DNA of 64,000 nucleotides from DASXYG01 sp036502625 (GTDB lineage Bacteria > Actinomycetota > Actinomycetes > Streptosporangiales > Streptosporangiaceae): positions 62,001 through 126,000 of the forward strand of contig DASXYG010000005.1 of assembly GCA_036502625.1 (NCBI GenBank). The letters run 5' to 3'. Below the pieces are notes generated by a model. That model worked only from the letters and a program-made list of their open reading frames with translations. It ran no database searches and had not been told where the DNA came from. Position 1 is the stretch's first letter. Every line of letters begins with the position of its first letter. The position numbers and the translations under genes were made by a program. Below, piece by piece: positions 24,399 through 33,626 of the stretch.

Positions 24399-24422
24399 GC
24401 CCCGCCCCACGCGTGGCGGGGC
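24399..24422. terminator. Bidirectional terminator hairpin
   Basis: Stem GCCCCGCC/GGCGGGGC with an 8-base loop that is itself self-complementary (ACGCGT core). It separates the convergent DUF5130 and I36-like genes. Confidence 0.75.
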
Positions 24423-24439
24423 GGGACGGCGGCGCTCCG

Positions 24440-24880
24440 TCACGAGCCGCAGGGCACGCCCAGCGTGTGCGACTTCACGTGGTTGGCCATCGGCTGCTGG
24501 TAGCCCGACTTGCCCGCGCCCACGTTGAAGGTGTTCTTCGTCATGTAGAGCAGGTAGTGGCCGTTGGCGAGGCAGTAGTGCGCGCCGGTGTAGCTCGTGC
24601 CGTAGTACAGCCGGGCGGCCGCGGCGGCGCCGTTGTTGAACACGGAGTCGACCTCACGGCAGCTCGACGACCAGGACTTGATGCTCGAGGTCGTGTTGTA
24701 GCAGAGCCGCCCGCCGTTGCCGTCACGGTAGGAGCAGAAGTGGGCCGTGCTGCACCCGGCGGGGTGGCCCATCGGGCTGACCCCGGCCGGAGCGGCCGCC
24801 GCCGACGCGGGCGCGGCGAGCGCGAACGCGGCCGCGGCGGCCAGGACACCGCCGGAGAGCACGGTCGTGAATTTGGACAT
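24440..24880 (-). CDS. Secreted peptidase inhibitor family I36-like protein
   Basis: 146 residues. A clear Sec signal peptide (positively charged start, GGVLAAAAAFALAAPASAA) precedes a mature domain with five cysteines, beginning AGCSTAHFCSYRDGNGGRLC (residues 42-61). This matches the crystallin-like fold of Streptomyces metalloproteinase inhibitors and relatives. Such proteins are exported and either inhibit proteases or protect the envelope. The mature C-terminus LGVPCGS may close a disulfide. Confidence 0.72.
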   Translation of the reverse strand: MSKFTTVLSGGVLAAAAAFALAAPASAAAAPAGVSPMGHPAGCSTAHFCSYRDGNGGRLCYNTTSSIKSWSSSCREVDSVFNNGAAAAARLYYGTSYTGAHYCLANGHYLLYMTKNTFNVGAGKSGYQQPMANHVKSHTLGVPCGS

Positions 24881-24937
24881 GCGTGTTCCTTTCTCGGGTG
24901 TTGCGATATCCGGGCGGTGCCGACGGGCAACGGGGGG

Positions 24938-25837
24938 TCAGCCCGCCCGGACGATTGTGCGGGCGCGCGGCAGCGCAATGGCGGCGAGCGCGCGCTCCTT
25001 CTCCACGGACGCGCGGTATTTCGTGCGGAGGGAATTCGCGTACGCGCGGTCGAGGCGCCGCGCGGTTCCCGCGAATCCCGTTCTCCCGGCGCATTCCGCC
25101 GTCGCGACGGCCGCCGCGATCTCCTTTTTCCGCGGCGATCCCCCGGACCGTTTCGGAAATGCCGCGGACGCGTCCTGTGGCGTGCGGTAGGCGAATCCGC
25201 GGCCGCGCATGCACCGCGACCACCGGGCGGCCGCCGCGGCGTACGCCGGGTCGTTCATGACCTGGACGGTCCGCAGGTACGGCAGGTCGTCGGCGATGCT
25301 CTTCGCGCGGAACCAGGCGCGGAAGTCGCCGTACAACCGGTTCTCCGCGGTGGACCGGCAGCTCGTGACGTTCTGCCCGAGCTCGCCGCCCTGGGGGAGC
25401 GTCACCAGCACGCCGGGCGCGCCCGGGCCGCCACCGTTGAGCGCGACACCGTACGCGTCGCGGCGGTCGCCGGGCAGCGCCTTGATGTACGCCGCGTTCG
25501 GGTCGGGGACGGGCCGCGCGGCACGGGCGCCGAAGCCTTCGCGGCGCGCCCGCGCGGCGTCGTCCTGGACGTACGGGAAGGCGCCTTCCGGTGCCGTGCC
25601 CGGGGCCGGGACATAGGTGAATCCGGCGTGCCGCATGCAGTCGCGGATCAGTAATTGCTCGGCCCTGTCGAGAAGCCGGAAATCGCCCGCGGTCACGTTC
25701 CCGACCGGTGGGTCGGGGCGTCGCGCGGCGTCGACCGCGAGCGGAATTCCGACCGCGAGAACGACCGCCGCCGCGACCGCGGACAGCGCGAGCCGCGGAC
25801 GCGAAAGGCCGATTCCGCGCGTGATCGACGTACGCAA
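24938..25837 (-). CDS. Membrane-anchored extracytoplasmic protein with two CMRxxGFxY motifs
   Basis: 299 residues. One membrane helix (ALSAVAAAVVLAVGIPLAV) near the N-terminus implies an outside-facing body. The body carries two copies of a short motif, CMRHAGFTY (from residue 67) and CMRGRGFAY (near residue 213), plus two further Cys. Similar CM-x-x-x-GF motifs occur in many uncharacterised actinomycete surface proteins. No function is assigned. Synonymous codons ending in A or T are more frequent at its 3' end than in neighbouring genes. It is upstream of the I36-like gene on the same strand, with 57 bases between. Confidence 0.65.
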   Translation of the reverse strand: MRTSITRGIGLSRPRLALSAVAAAVVLAVGIPLAVDAARRPDPPVGNVTAGDFRLLDRAEQLLIRDCMRHAGFTYVPAPGTAPEGAFPYVQDDAARARREGFGARAARPVPDPNAAYIKALPGDRRDAYGVALNGGGPGAPGVLVTLPQGGELGQNVTSCRSTAENRLYGDFRAWFRAKSIADDLPYLRTVQVMNDPAYAAAAARWSRCMRGRGFAYRTPQDASAAFPKRSGGSPRKKEIAAAVATAECAGRTGFAGTARRLDRAYANSLRTKYRASVEKERALAAIALPRARTIVRAG

Positions 25838-25942
25838 ATTCGGACCCCCGAGATCCGTCGAGCACCGGTGGGCCGTACGGCCCGGAAATGGCGCGATCGG
25901 ATCGAGGCTAAGTTCGCGTACTTACACGCGGGTTACATTTCG

Positions 25943-26929
25943 TTATCCGCGCCGGTCGTCCTGTGCGGACTCCAGCGCGCGGCCCTCGCCCACCGCGAGG
26001 TCCCAGAGGTCGGCCGGGTCGCGGCCGGCGTCGTGCCAGGCCTTGCGGACCCGGGCGAGCGGCTCGGTCGGCGGCTCCGCGGAAAGCCGGAACGTGCCCC
26101 AGTGCATGGTGGCCATGCGGCGGGCGCCGAGGTCGCCGGCCGCCTGGACGGCCTCCTCGGGGTCCATGTGCACGTTCTTGAGGAACCAGCGGGGCTCGTA
26201 CGCGCCGATCGGCAGCAGCGCCAGGTCGATGCCCGGGTAGCGGGCGGCGATCTCGGCGAACCAGTGGCCGTAGCCGGTGTCGCCGGCGAAGTACGCGCGG
26301 TCGCCGTTGGGCGCGGTGATCACCCAGCCGCCCCAGAGCGTACGGCAGCCGTCGAACATGCCGCGGCGGCTCCAGTGGTGGGCGGGCACGAGGTCGAACG
26401 CGACCGTGCCGCCGCCGGGCGCGGGCAGCGACGCCGACTCCCACCAGTCGAGCTCCACGACGCGGCGGAAACCGCGCCGGGTGAACCAGGACGCCAGCTT
26501 CGCGGGCACGAAGATCGTCGCGGAGCGCGGCAGCCTGCGGATCGTGGGGGCGTCGAGGTGGTCGTAGTGGTTGTGCGAGATGACGACGGCGTCCACGCGG
26601 TCGAGGCTGCCGAGCGGCACGCCGGGCGGGGTCAAGCGCGGCTTGATGCCGGGGATGCGGCGCGACCACACGGGGTCGGTCAGGATCGTCAGGCCGCCGA
26701 CGCGCAGCACGAACGTCGCGTGGCCGACCCAGGTCGCGGACGTGGCGGCGCCCTCGGGCGCGGGCGCGCGGCGGACCGGGATGTCGGCCGAGGAGGCGGC
26801 GTCGGCGGCGGACATGCCGCCGCGCGCGAGCCGCAGCACCTCGTTCGGCTTGGGCGCCGGCACCGGCGACGTCAGCCGGTCGCGGAAGTCAAGCGGCCAG
26901 GCACGCGCCCCGCCATTCTCACTGCTCAC
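25943..26929 (-). CDS. Metallo-beta-lactamase fold hydrolase (NAPE-PLD/UlaG-like)
   Basis: 328 residues. The zinc-binding set is intact: HxHxDH as ISHNHYDHLD, the GDTGYG aspartate and a C-terminal HWGTF histidine. The segment TWVGHATFVLRVGGLTILTDP is typical of the N-acyl-phosphatidylethanolamine phospholipase D-like branch, where bacterial members act on diverse lipids or phosphodiesters. The N-terminal 40 residues are Pro/Ala-rich and non-conserved. The substrate is unknown. The gene is followed by 105 bases with no evident signal. Confidence 0.87.
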   Translation of the reverse strand: MSSENGGARAWPLDFRDRLTSPVPAPKPNEVLRLARGGMSAADAASSADIPVRRAPAPEGAATSATWVGHATFVLRVGGLTILTDPVWSRRIPGIKPRLTPPGVPLGSLDRVDAVVISHNHYDHLDAPTIRRLPRSATIFVPAKLASWFTRRGFRRVVELDWWESASLPAPGGGTVAFDLVPAHHWSRRGMFDGCRTLWGGWVITAPNGDRAYFAGDTGYGHWFAEIAARYPGIDLALLPIGAYEPRWFLKNVHMDPEEAVQAAGDLGARRMATMHWGTFRLSAEPPTEPLARVRKAWHDAGRDPADLWDLAVGEGRALESAQDDRRG

Positions 26930-27012
26930 CCGTGCTCCCCCGGATCGTGGACCGACGCTGCGGAGAACGCGCGGCCGTAGCGGCGGATTCCCGTACGCAC
27001 CGGCGTTCGCGG

Positions 27013-28032
27013 TCAGCCGACCAGCCGCGAGCCCGGCCCCTCCAGGCAGTCGACGACGACCTCGGCGGTGTCGGCCAGCAGGGTGTCCGGCGTGAGCTCG
27101 ACGCCCGCGACCGCGGAGAACAGCCGCGACAGGCCGGGGGCGGGGAAGGCGCCGCCGTCGGGGTCGGCCAGGCCGTCGACGCCGCGCAAGGCGAGGGAGT
27201 CGCGGGTGCGCTCCCAGGCGTCGAGCACCTCCTCGGGCGACGGCACACCGAAGCCGTGCCCGACCGGCGCGGCGTGGCGCAGCCGGACGATCGCGCTGCC
27301 CTGGAGGGCCAGCGCGATCTCACACCGCCACGCCAGCGTCGCGCGGGTCGCGTCGTCGTGGCGGGCCATCACCGTGCACGGCTCGCGGCATTCGGCGGCG
27401 CAGGTGGCGAGCGCGTGCGCCATGTTGCTGTGCTGCCGGTCGAGGTAGGCCTGCCAGCCGCTCGGCGGCTCGCCGGCGACGCGCAGCGCGCGGCTCGCGG
27501 CCGAGGCGTCGTTCCTGCGGTGGGCGCAGGCGCGGTCGTCCTGGTCGCCGAAGCGCGAACCGGGCCCGCCGACGGATTCCTCGAGCAGCGCCGGGTCGCC
27601 CGCGTGGCCGAGGACCGGCTCCCAGGCCAGCAGCGGGAGGTACTCGGCGGCGATGTGCACGACCGCGACCAGCGCGGCCATGTCGCGCCGGTGCCAGCGT
27701 GCCTCGATGACCTCGAGCAGCAGCCGGAACGCCGGGCGCAGCGACGCGAGCGCGCCGCGCGGCTGCTCGCGCGGCGTCTGCGGCATGCGGCACTCGCGCG
27801 ACCTGGCGACCAGGCCGCGCGGCACGGTGGGGCGGCCGAGGTCGTCGTGCTCCAGCACGCCGAAGTCCTCGGCGTCGAGGTCGAGCAGGCGCTGGCCGAA
27901 CACGCACAGCGGCTCGAGCCGCGCGGCGCGCCCCTCGGGCGGCCGCACCAGGCCCGCCGACACGAGGGCCGCCACGTCGCCGAAGGAGTAGCGGCGTGCG
28001 AGGGCGATCGCCGCGTCATGAGCCGTACGCAT
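27013..28032 (-). CDS. Conserved hypothetical protein, mostly helical
   Basis: 339 residues from the ATG at 28032, preferred to a GTG at 28038 because of the purine-rich GAGAAAG stretch upstream. No signal peptide or membrane helix is seen. Notable features are a hydrophobic helix around LLLEVIEARWHRRDMAALVAV, a His/Asp-rich region and a Cys cluster (ATCAAECREPC). I do not recognise the family. The sequence has normal actinobacterial codon use and is divergent from the broken tetR gene, 47 bases apart. Confidence 0.6.
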   Translation of the reverse strand: MRTAHDAAIALARRYSFGDVAALVSAGLVRPPEGRAARLEPLCVFGQRLLDLDAEDFGVLEHDDLGRPTVPRGLVARSRECRMPQTPREQPRGALASLRPAFRLLLEVIEARWHRRDMAALVAVVHIAAEYLPLLAWEPVLGHAGDPALLEESVGGPGSRFGDQDDRACAHRRNDASAASRALRVAGEPPSGWQAYLDRQHSNMAHALATCAAECREPCTVMARHDDATRATLAWRCEIALALQGSAIVRLRHAAPVGHGFGVPSPEEVLDAWERTRDSLALRGVDGLADPDGGAFPAPGLSRLFSAVAGVELTPDTLLADTAEVVVDCLEGPGSRLVG

Positions 28033-28078
28033 CCCCACACTTTCTCACGTGCCCGCGGGGGGAACGCTCGGCCGCCGC

Positions 28079-28687
28079 ATGCGGGGACGGGTGCCGGCCC
28101 GGCCGGTGGCGGAGATCGCGGAGGCCGCGGCGCGGGTGTTCATGGCCAAGGGGTACCGGGCCGCCGGGATCTCCGACGTGTCCGCCGCACTGGAGATGAG
28201 CCACGGCGCGGTGTACACGTACGCCCGGAGCAAGGAGGCGCTGCTCTACCTCGCGCTGTTGCGGCTGGCCGGCCCCGGCGAGCTGGCCGGCCTGGAGATC
28301 CCCGTCGCCACGCCGGCACCGGAGACGATCGCCGCCGTGGTCGGCGGCGGCGCCGCCGGGCGCGACGGATTCCCCGCGCTGACGGCGGCGTCCGCCGGGC
28401 GGCGGCGCGTCCCGGCCGCCGAGGAGTTCGCCGGGTCGTCGACGAGCTGTACGGCTTCATCGAGGGCAACCGCCGCCTGCTTGCGCTGGTCGAGCGGTGC
28501 GCGCCCGACCTGCCCGAGCCGGCCCAGCGGTACTTCGTCGACATGCGGCGGACCCTGCTGGACCGGCTCGGCGACTACCTGCGCCGGCGCACCCGGTCCG
28601 GCGCGCTGCGCCGTCCACCATCTGCTGCTCGCCGCGTTCGTGCCCGACGGCGCGGCGCCGTCAAGGAAGGCGAGGAGCCATGACTGA
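28079..28687 (+). pseudogene. TetR family regulator, disrupted by two frame changes
   Basis: The N-terminal helix-turn-helix is intact (EIAEAAARVFMAKGYRAAG, then SHGAVYTYARSKEALLY). After the residues AAEEFAG the frame must shift by one at the GGG run 28433-28435 to continue with VVDELYGFIEGNRRLLALVE and YFVDMRRTLLDRLGDYLRRR. A second break near 28605-28613 jumps from SGALR to HHLLLAAFVPDGAAP, which belongs to the C-terminal end of such regulators, so an internal segment also seems missing. Start could be 28079 (ATG) or 28049 (GTG). Either a pseudogene or sequence error; it overlaps the next broken gene by 8 bases. Confidence 0.7.
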
Positions 28688-29983
28688 TACGGGGGTGTCG
28701 GACCCCGAGGTGCGGCGCGGGTCCGATGCGGGGCCCGCCGGGCGGGCGCGCGCGACGTGGCGTCCGGTGCTGGCGGTGGCGGCGATCGCCGGCGTCGTGC
28801 ACCTCCTGGTCGCGGCGCGCTACGGCTGGCACCGCGACGAGTTCTACTACGTGATCTGCGGCCGGCACCTGGCCTGGGGGTACCCGGACCAGCCGCCGCT
28901 GGTGCCGCTGCTGGCGCGCCTCGCCGCCGGCCTGCCCGGCGGTGTGCTGCCGCTGCGCGCGCTGGCGATCGCGGCGCAGCTCGGCTGCGTCGTGCTGGCC
29001 GCCCTGCTGGCCGCGGAGTTCGGCGGCCGGGCGCGGGCGCAGACGCTGGCGGCGGCGGCCGTCGCGGTCAGCCCGGTGTTCGTCAGCGAGTCGGTGCTGT
29101 TCGGTACGACGGTGACCGACCAGCTCGCCTGGGCGGCCGTGCTCGTCCTGGTCACCTGGGCGGTGCGGCTCGGCACCGTCCGCGCCTGGCTCCCGGCCGG
29201 CGTCGCCGGCGGGCTGGGGCTGGAGAACAAGGACACGATCGGCGTGCTGCTGCTGAGCGTCGCCGCCGGGTTCGTGGTGTACCGGCGGCGGCCCGCTCGT
29301 CTCCCTGGCCGAGCTGCCCCTGCTGGTCCTGCTGCTGGCCGGGCCGCCGCTGATCCTGGTGTGGGTCTCCGGTGTCCGCCGGCTCGCCTCGCCCGCCGGG
29401 CGCGCGCACCGCTGGATCCTCGTCGCCGCGGCCGTCGTGGTCGTGGTGTGCACCGCGGGCGGCGGCAAGATCTACTACCCGGCGCCGATCCTGATCGGGT
29501 TGTTCGCGGCCGGTGGCGATCGGCCTGCCCGCGCTACCGGTCCACGTCCAGGACGCGCTGCGCCCGGTCGACCCCGAGCCGGTGGAGACGTACGGCTGGC
29601 CGTCCTTCGCCCGGCAGGTCAGCCGCGCCGCGGCTACGCTCCCGCCCGGCTCGACGGTCTTCACCAGCAACTACGGCGAGGCGGGCGCGCTGACCATCCT
29701 CGGCCCGGCGGCGGGCCTGCGGCTTCCCGTGTCCAGCGGGCACAACGCGTACATGCTGTGGGGGCCGCCGCCGGGCACCACCCCGGACACCGTTCTGTGC
29801 GTGGGCGAGTTCGACGCCCGCTACCTGCGGCGCGCGTGGTCGGACGTGCGCGAGGTCGAGCCGATCCGGATGCCCGGCGGCATCGTGGACGAGGAGACCG
29901 CCGACCACGCCGCGATCTACCTCTGCCGGCACCCCTGCGGCGACCGGGCGGCGATCTGGCCCCGGCTGCGCGCGCTGGGCTGA
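28680..29983 (+). pseudogene. GT39/ArnT-like membrane glycosyltransferase, broken in two places
   Basis: The ATG at 28680 has a GGAAGG/GAGGAG ribosome site. Frame 1 encodes a typical GT39 N-terminus (YGWHRDEFYYVICGRHLAWG and membrane helices up to FVVYRR). At about 29284-29293 the coding frame changes and continues with PLVSLAELPLLVLLLAG and ILVAAAVVVVVCTAGGGKIYYPAP; at about 29506-29513 it changes again and continues with AIGLPALPVHVQDALRPVDP to the stop at 29983. Intact relatives have extra residues at both joints, so short internal deletions are likely. The enzyme family transfers sugars from polyprenyl phosphates outside the membrane. Confidence 0.75.
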
Positions 29984-29997
29984 CCAGGGCGGACGTA

Positions 29998-30033
29998 CGG
30001 CGGGGCCCGGCGTGATCCCGCCGGGCCCCGCCG
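29998..30033. terminator. Strong bidirectional terminator hairpin
   Basis: A perfect 15-base stem (29998-30012 pairing with 30019-30033) and a 6-base loop between the GT39 remnant and the convergent pepN gene. Confidence 0.85.
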
Positions 30034-30044
30034 CGTCTGCCGGG

Positions 30045-32582
30045 TTACGCGTCGGCGGTGCGGTCGCGGTCCTGGGCGCGCAGGGCGCGGTCCATGCCGT
30101 CGCGGCCCTCGGCGAGCAGGCGGCGCAGCGCCGCGGGCGGCGAGTTGCGGGCCATGTAGTCGTCGGTGAGCGCGATCGTGCGCGGGTCGATGACCGCGGA
30201 CGGGTACGCCACCTCGGCGAAGAACTGCGCCATGTCGGAGGTCCAGGTCTCCCAGATTCCGGCGACCGCCTCGAAGTACTTCTCGACGTACGGCCTCAGG
30301 AGGTCGGGGCGCTCGAAGTCGACGAAGCCGAGCAGCGTGGCGCGGAAGACCGCGTTCGCGATGTTCGGGCCGTCGAGGATGCGCGCCCAGGCGGCGGCCT
30401 TGCCCTCGGGGGTCGGGATCGCGGCGCGGCACGTGGCGGCGCGGCGCTCGCCGGTGGCCGTGGCGTCGCGCTCGAGCTCGGCGTCGATCTCGGCGGGCCC
30501 GGCGGCGCCGCGGCCGACCAGGCGGTGCAGCAGGGTCCAGCGGAGGTCGGCGTCGATCGCGAGGCCGTCGATGGACGCGTCGCCGTCGAGCAGGCCGCGC
30601 AGCAGAGCCAGGTGCTCATCGGAGATGGCCACGCCGGCGAAGGCGTTGGTGTAGGCCAACTGGAGGTCGCCGCCGGGCTCGGCCTCGCGGATCAGCGCGG
30701 CGAGCGCGTCGGCCAGGTAGCGGGTGCCCTCGTCGTGCCACGCGGGATCGGTGTACTGCAGGAGGGCCATGCGGGCCTGGCGCAGGAGCGTCTGCGCCAC
30801 CATGACGTCGGTGACGCCGCGGATGCCGGACACGACGAGCCGTACGTAGTCGCGGGCGGGCATCTCCGCGTCGCGGCACATGTCCCACGCGGCGGACCAG
30901 GCGAGGGCGCGCGGCAGCGACTCGCGGATCTCGCCGATGCCGGTGACCAGCGTCTCCAGCGACCGCGGGTCGAGCCGGACCTTGGCGTACGAGAGGTCGT
31001 CGTCGTTGACCAGCACGAGGTCGGGCTGCTTCTCGCCGACCAGCTCGGGCACCTCGGTACGGGCGTCGGAGACGTCGAGCTCGACGCGCCGCCGCCGGAC
31101 GATGCCCTCGGTGGTGCGGTCGTAGAGCCCGATCGCGATGCGGTGGGTGCGCAGTGTCGGGTGGTCGCTCGGCGCGGACTGCTCGACGACGAACGCGCCG
31201 AAGTTCCCCTCGGCGTCGACCTCGAAGACCGGCCGCAGGGTGTTCACCCCGGCGGTCTCCAGCCACTCCTTCGACCACGAGGTGAGGTCGCGGCCCGAGG
31301 TCTCCTCCAGCGCCGAAAGGAGGTCGGCGAGCTCAGTGTTCGACCAGGCGTGGCGGGAGAAGTAGTCGCGCACGCCGGAGAGGAACTCGTCCTTCCCGAC
31401 GTAGGCGACTAGCTGCTTCAGCACCGACGCGCCCTTGGCGTAGGTGATGCCGTCGAAGTTGACCTCGACGGCTTTGATGTCGACGATGTCGGCCGCAATG
31501 GGGTGGGTCGACGGGAGCTGGTCCTGGCGGTAGGCCCACGCCTTCTCGACGTTGGCGAAGGTCGTCCACGCGCTCGTCCAGCGGGTGGCCTCGGACTGGC
31601 ACAGCGCCGCCATGTACGTCGCGAACGACTCGTTCAGCCAGAGGTCGTCCCACCAGCGCATGGTGACGAGGTCGCCGAACCACATGTGCGCCATCTCGTG
31701 GAGGATCGTCTCGGCGCGGCGCTCGCGCGGCGCGTCGGTGACCCGCGAGCGGAAGATGTAGTCCTCGAGGATGGTCACGCAGCCGGCGTTCTCCATGGCG
31801 CCCGCGTTGAACTCCGGCACGAAGAGCTGGTCGTACTTCGCGAACGGGTACTTCATGCCGAACGTGCGCTGGAAGAACTCGAAGCCCTGCTTGGTGACCT
31901 GGAGGATCTCCTCGGGGTCGAGGTGCTCGGCGAGCGAGGCGCGGCAGTAGACGCCGAGCGGGATGCCGTCGTACTCGTCGCGGACGACGTGGTAGTTGCC
32001 GGCGACGAGGGCCGTGATGTACGGCGAGATGCGGGGGGTGGGCGGGAAGACCCAGGTGGCCTTGCCGGGGCCGGCCGGGCGCGGCGGCTCGGCGGGGGAG
32101 TTCGACACGACCTCCCAGTCGTCCGGAGCCGTGACCGTGAGCTGGAACGTGGCCTTGAGGTCGGGCTGGTCGAAGCAGGCGTACATCCGGTGGGCGTCGG
32201 CGGTCTCGAACTGCGAGTGCAGGTAGACCTTGCCGTCGACCGGGTCGACGAAGCGGTGCAGGCCCTCGCCGGTGCGCATGAACGCGGCCCCGGCTACCAC
32301 CCGCAGCTCGTTGTCGGCCGCGAGCCCGGGCAGGAGCACCCGCTCGCCGTCGAACACCTCGTCGGGGTCGAGATGGCGCCCGTTGAGCACCACGCTGCGC
32401 ACCCGGGGCGCGGTGATGTCGATGAACGTGCCGGCGCCCGGCTCGGAACAGCGGAACCTGACCACGCTGACCGAGTCGAAGATGCCGTCTTCGGCCGTCA
32501 GGTCGAGCTCGACCGTGTACGAGTCGACATCGAGCACCCGGGCCCGTTCCCGCGCATCGTCGCGCGTGAGATTCCCCGCCAC
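30045..32582 (-). CDS. pepN: Aminopeptidase N
   Basis: 845 residues from the GTG at 32582, chosen because a GGAAAGGA ribosome site precedes it and the length matches actinobacterial PepN (about 850-860). The M1 family signature is complete: GAMEN at residues 261-265, the zinc site HEMAH at 295-299 with the third ligand in NESFA (Glu318). The C-terminal helical ERAP-like domain follows. It removes neutral and basic N-terminal residues from peptides in the cytosol. It is divergent from the DsbA-like gene, an arrangement also seen in Mycobacterium (Rv2467/Rv2466c). Confidence 0.96.
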   Translation of the reverse strand: MAGNLTRDDARERARVLDVDSYTVELDLTAEDGIFDSVSVVRFRCSEPGAGTFIDITAPRVRSVVLNGRHLDPDEVFDGERVLLPGLAADNELRVVAGAAFMRTGEGLHRFVDPVDGKVYLHSQFETADAHRMYACFDQPDLKATFQLTVTAPDDWEVVSNSPAEPPRPAGPGKATWVFPPTPRISPYITALVAGNYHVVRDEYDGIPLGVYCRASLAEHLDPEEILQVTKQGFEFFQRTFGMKYPFAKYDQLFVPEFNAGAMENAGCVTILEDYIFRSRVTDAPRERRAETILHEMAHMWFGDLVTMRWWDDLWLNESFATYMAALCQSEATRWTSAWTTFANVEKAWAYRQDQLPSTHPIAADIVDIKAVEVNFDGITYAKGASVLKQLVAYVGKDEFLSGVRDYFSRHAWSNTELADLLSALEETSGRDLTSWSKEWLETAGVNTLRPVFEVDAEGNFGAFVVEQSAPSDHPTLRTHRIAIGLYDRTTEGIVRRRRVELDVSDARTEVPELVGEKQPDLVLVNDDDLSYAKVRLDPRSLETLVTGIGEIRESLPRALAWSAAWDMCRDAEMPARDYVRLVVSGIRGVTDVMVAQTLLRQARMALLQYTDPAWHDEGTRYLADALAALIREAEPGGDLQLAYTNAFAGVAISDEHLALLRGLLDGDASIDGLAIDADLRWTLLHRLVGRGAAGPAEIDAELERDATATGERRAATCRAAIPTPEGKAAAWARILDGPNIANAVFRATLLGFVDFERPDLLRPYVEKYFEAVAGIWETWTSDMAQFFAEVAYPSAVIDPRTIALTDDYMARNSPPAALRRLLAEGRDGMDRALRAQDRDRTADA

Positions 32583-32703
32583 GTGCCAGTCCTTTCCCTG
32601 CAATCCGCCTGTGCCTGCCGGGGGCCGTGACGGATTGTCATCGCCCCCCTGTGAGGCATCCTTCCATGCGCGAGGGCCGGAATGCCGGTCCGCATCCGCC
32701 GGT

Positions 32704-32712
32704 TGTGGATAA
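32704..32712 (-). promoter_or_regulatory. DnaA-box sequence in the pepN/DsbA-like intergenic region
   Basis: TTATCCACA, the consensus DnaA box, read on the minus strand, 30 bases upstream of the DsbA-like start. One of three such perfect 9-mers seen in intergenic DNA of this window (others at 52048 and 54155). Whether DnaA binds is not known. Confidence 0.45.
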
Positions 32713-32741
32713 CCACATGACCCCGTACGAGGAGGCCCCGC

Positions 32742-33359
32742 GTGTCCGCAGACGAACGCACGCCCGTTGACTTCTGGTTCGACCCCCTGTGCCCCTGGGC
32801 CTGGATCACCTCGCGCTGGATGCTGGAGGTCGAGCAGGTACGTTCCGTACGCACCCATTGGCACGTGATGAGCCTATCCGTGCTGAACCAGGGCCGCGAT
32901 GATCTTCCCGAGCGCTACCAGGAACTGATGGCGTCCGGCTGGGGCCCCGTCCGCGTGTGCATCGCCGCCGAGCAGGCGCACGGCCCCGAGGTGCTCGGCG
33001 CGCTCTACACCGCGCTCGGCAACCGCTTCCACCTGGAGAAGAAGCCGCGCGACCGGGAGACGATCGTCGAGGCGCTCGCCGAGGCGGGGCTGCCGGAGTC
33101 GCTGGCCGACGCCATGGACTCCACCGAGTACGACGAGGCGCTGGTGAAGTCCCACCACGAGGGCATGGACCCCGTCGGGTTCGAGGTGGGCACCCCGGTG
33201 ATCCACGTCGCCGACACCGCGTTCTTCGGCCCCGTGGTGACGCCGATCCCGCGCGGCGAGGCGGCCGGCAAGCTGTGGGACGGCGTACGGCTGGTGGCGG
33301 AGACCGACGGCTTCTTCGAGCTGAAGCGCACCCGCACCCGCGACCCGATCTTCGACTGA
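32742..33359 (+). CDS. DsbA-family mycothiol-dependent nitroreductase-like protein
   Basis: 205 residues from a GTG. Strong resemblance to Mycobacterium Rv2466c: FWFDPLCPWAWITSRWMLEV, HWHVMSLSVLNQ, the VGTPVIHVADTAFFGPV strand and a C-terminal FFELKRTRTRDP. Rv2466c uses mycothiol and has a CPWC active site; here the second Cys is Ala (Cys17-Pro-Trp-Ala20), so it is a monothiol variant. Expected role is mycothiol-linked reduction of oxidants or nitro compounds in the cytosol. Divergent from pepN, as in Mycobacterium. Confidence 0.87.
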   Translation: MSADERTPVDFWFDPLCPWAWITSRWMLEVEQVRSVRTHWHVMSLSVLNQGRDDLPERYQELMASGWGPVRVCIAAEQAHGPEVLGALYTALGNRFHLEKKPRDRETIVEALAEAGLPESLADAMDSTEYDEALVKSHHEGMDPVGFEVGTPVIHVADTAFFGPVVTPIPRGEAAGKLWDGVRLVAETDGFFELKRTRTRDPIFD

Positions 33360-33400
33360 CACCGCGCCGTCCGCGCGGCGGCTGCTACAACGGGGGTGTG

Positions 33401-33559
33401 ATGAACGGCCCTGACCACGACCGCGAGGTCGTGCTCGACGACGACATACCGGTGCTGCCCGACCAGACGTCCGACGACACGGACACCGGCTGGGGCGAAT
33501 GGCGGGGCGAGGAGTCCGACGACGACCGCCTCCTCGCCGACCGGCCGCCGCACTGGTGA
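33401..33559 (+). CDS. Small acidic actinobacterial protein
   Basis: 52 residues from the ATG at 33401 (GGGGGTG upstream). About a third of the residues are Asp or Glu, and it ends DDDRLLADRPPHW, a C-terminal pattern I associate with a widespread short actinobacterial family of unknown role. It follows the DsbA-like gene by 41 bases and is followed by a strong hairpin, which supports it as a real last gene of the transcript. Confidence 0.65.
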   Translation: MNGPDHDREVVLDDDIPVLPDQTSDDTDTGWGEWRGEESDDDRLLADRPPHW

Positions 33560-33566
33560 CGTACGG

Positions 33567-33598
33567 GGACCGGGGCGGCCGCGACGGCGCCCCGGTCC
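33567..33598. terminator. Terminator hairpin
   Basis: Perfect 11-base stem GGACCGGGGCG/CGCCCCGGTCC with a 10-base loop, 8 bases after the stop of the small acidic gene. Confidence 0.75.
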
Positions 33599-33626
33599 GG
33601 CCGTGCCCGGACGACAGGAGGGCGAC

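Noticed and set aside
26932..28683. Long plus-strand frame antisense to the hypothetical gene at 27013-28032
   Set aside because: Only its last 90 residues are real, and they belong to the frameshifted tetR gene; the rest is antisense shadow.
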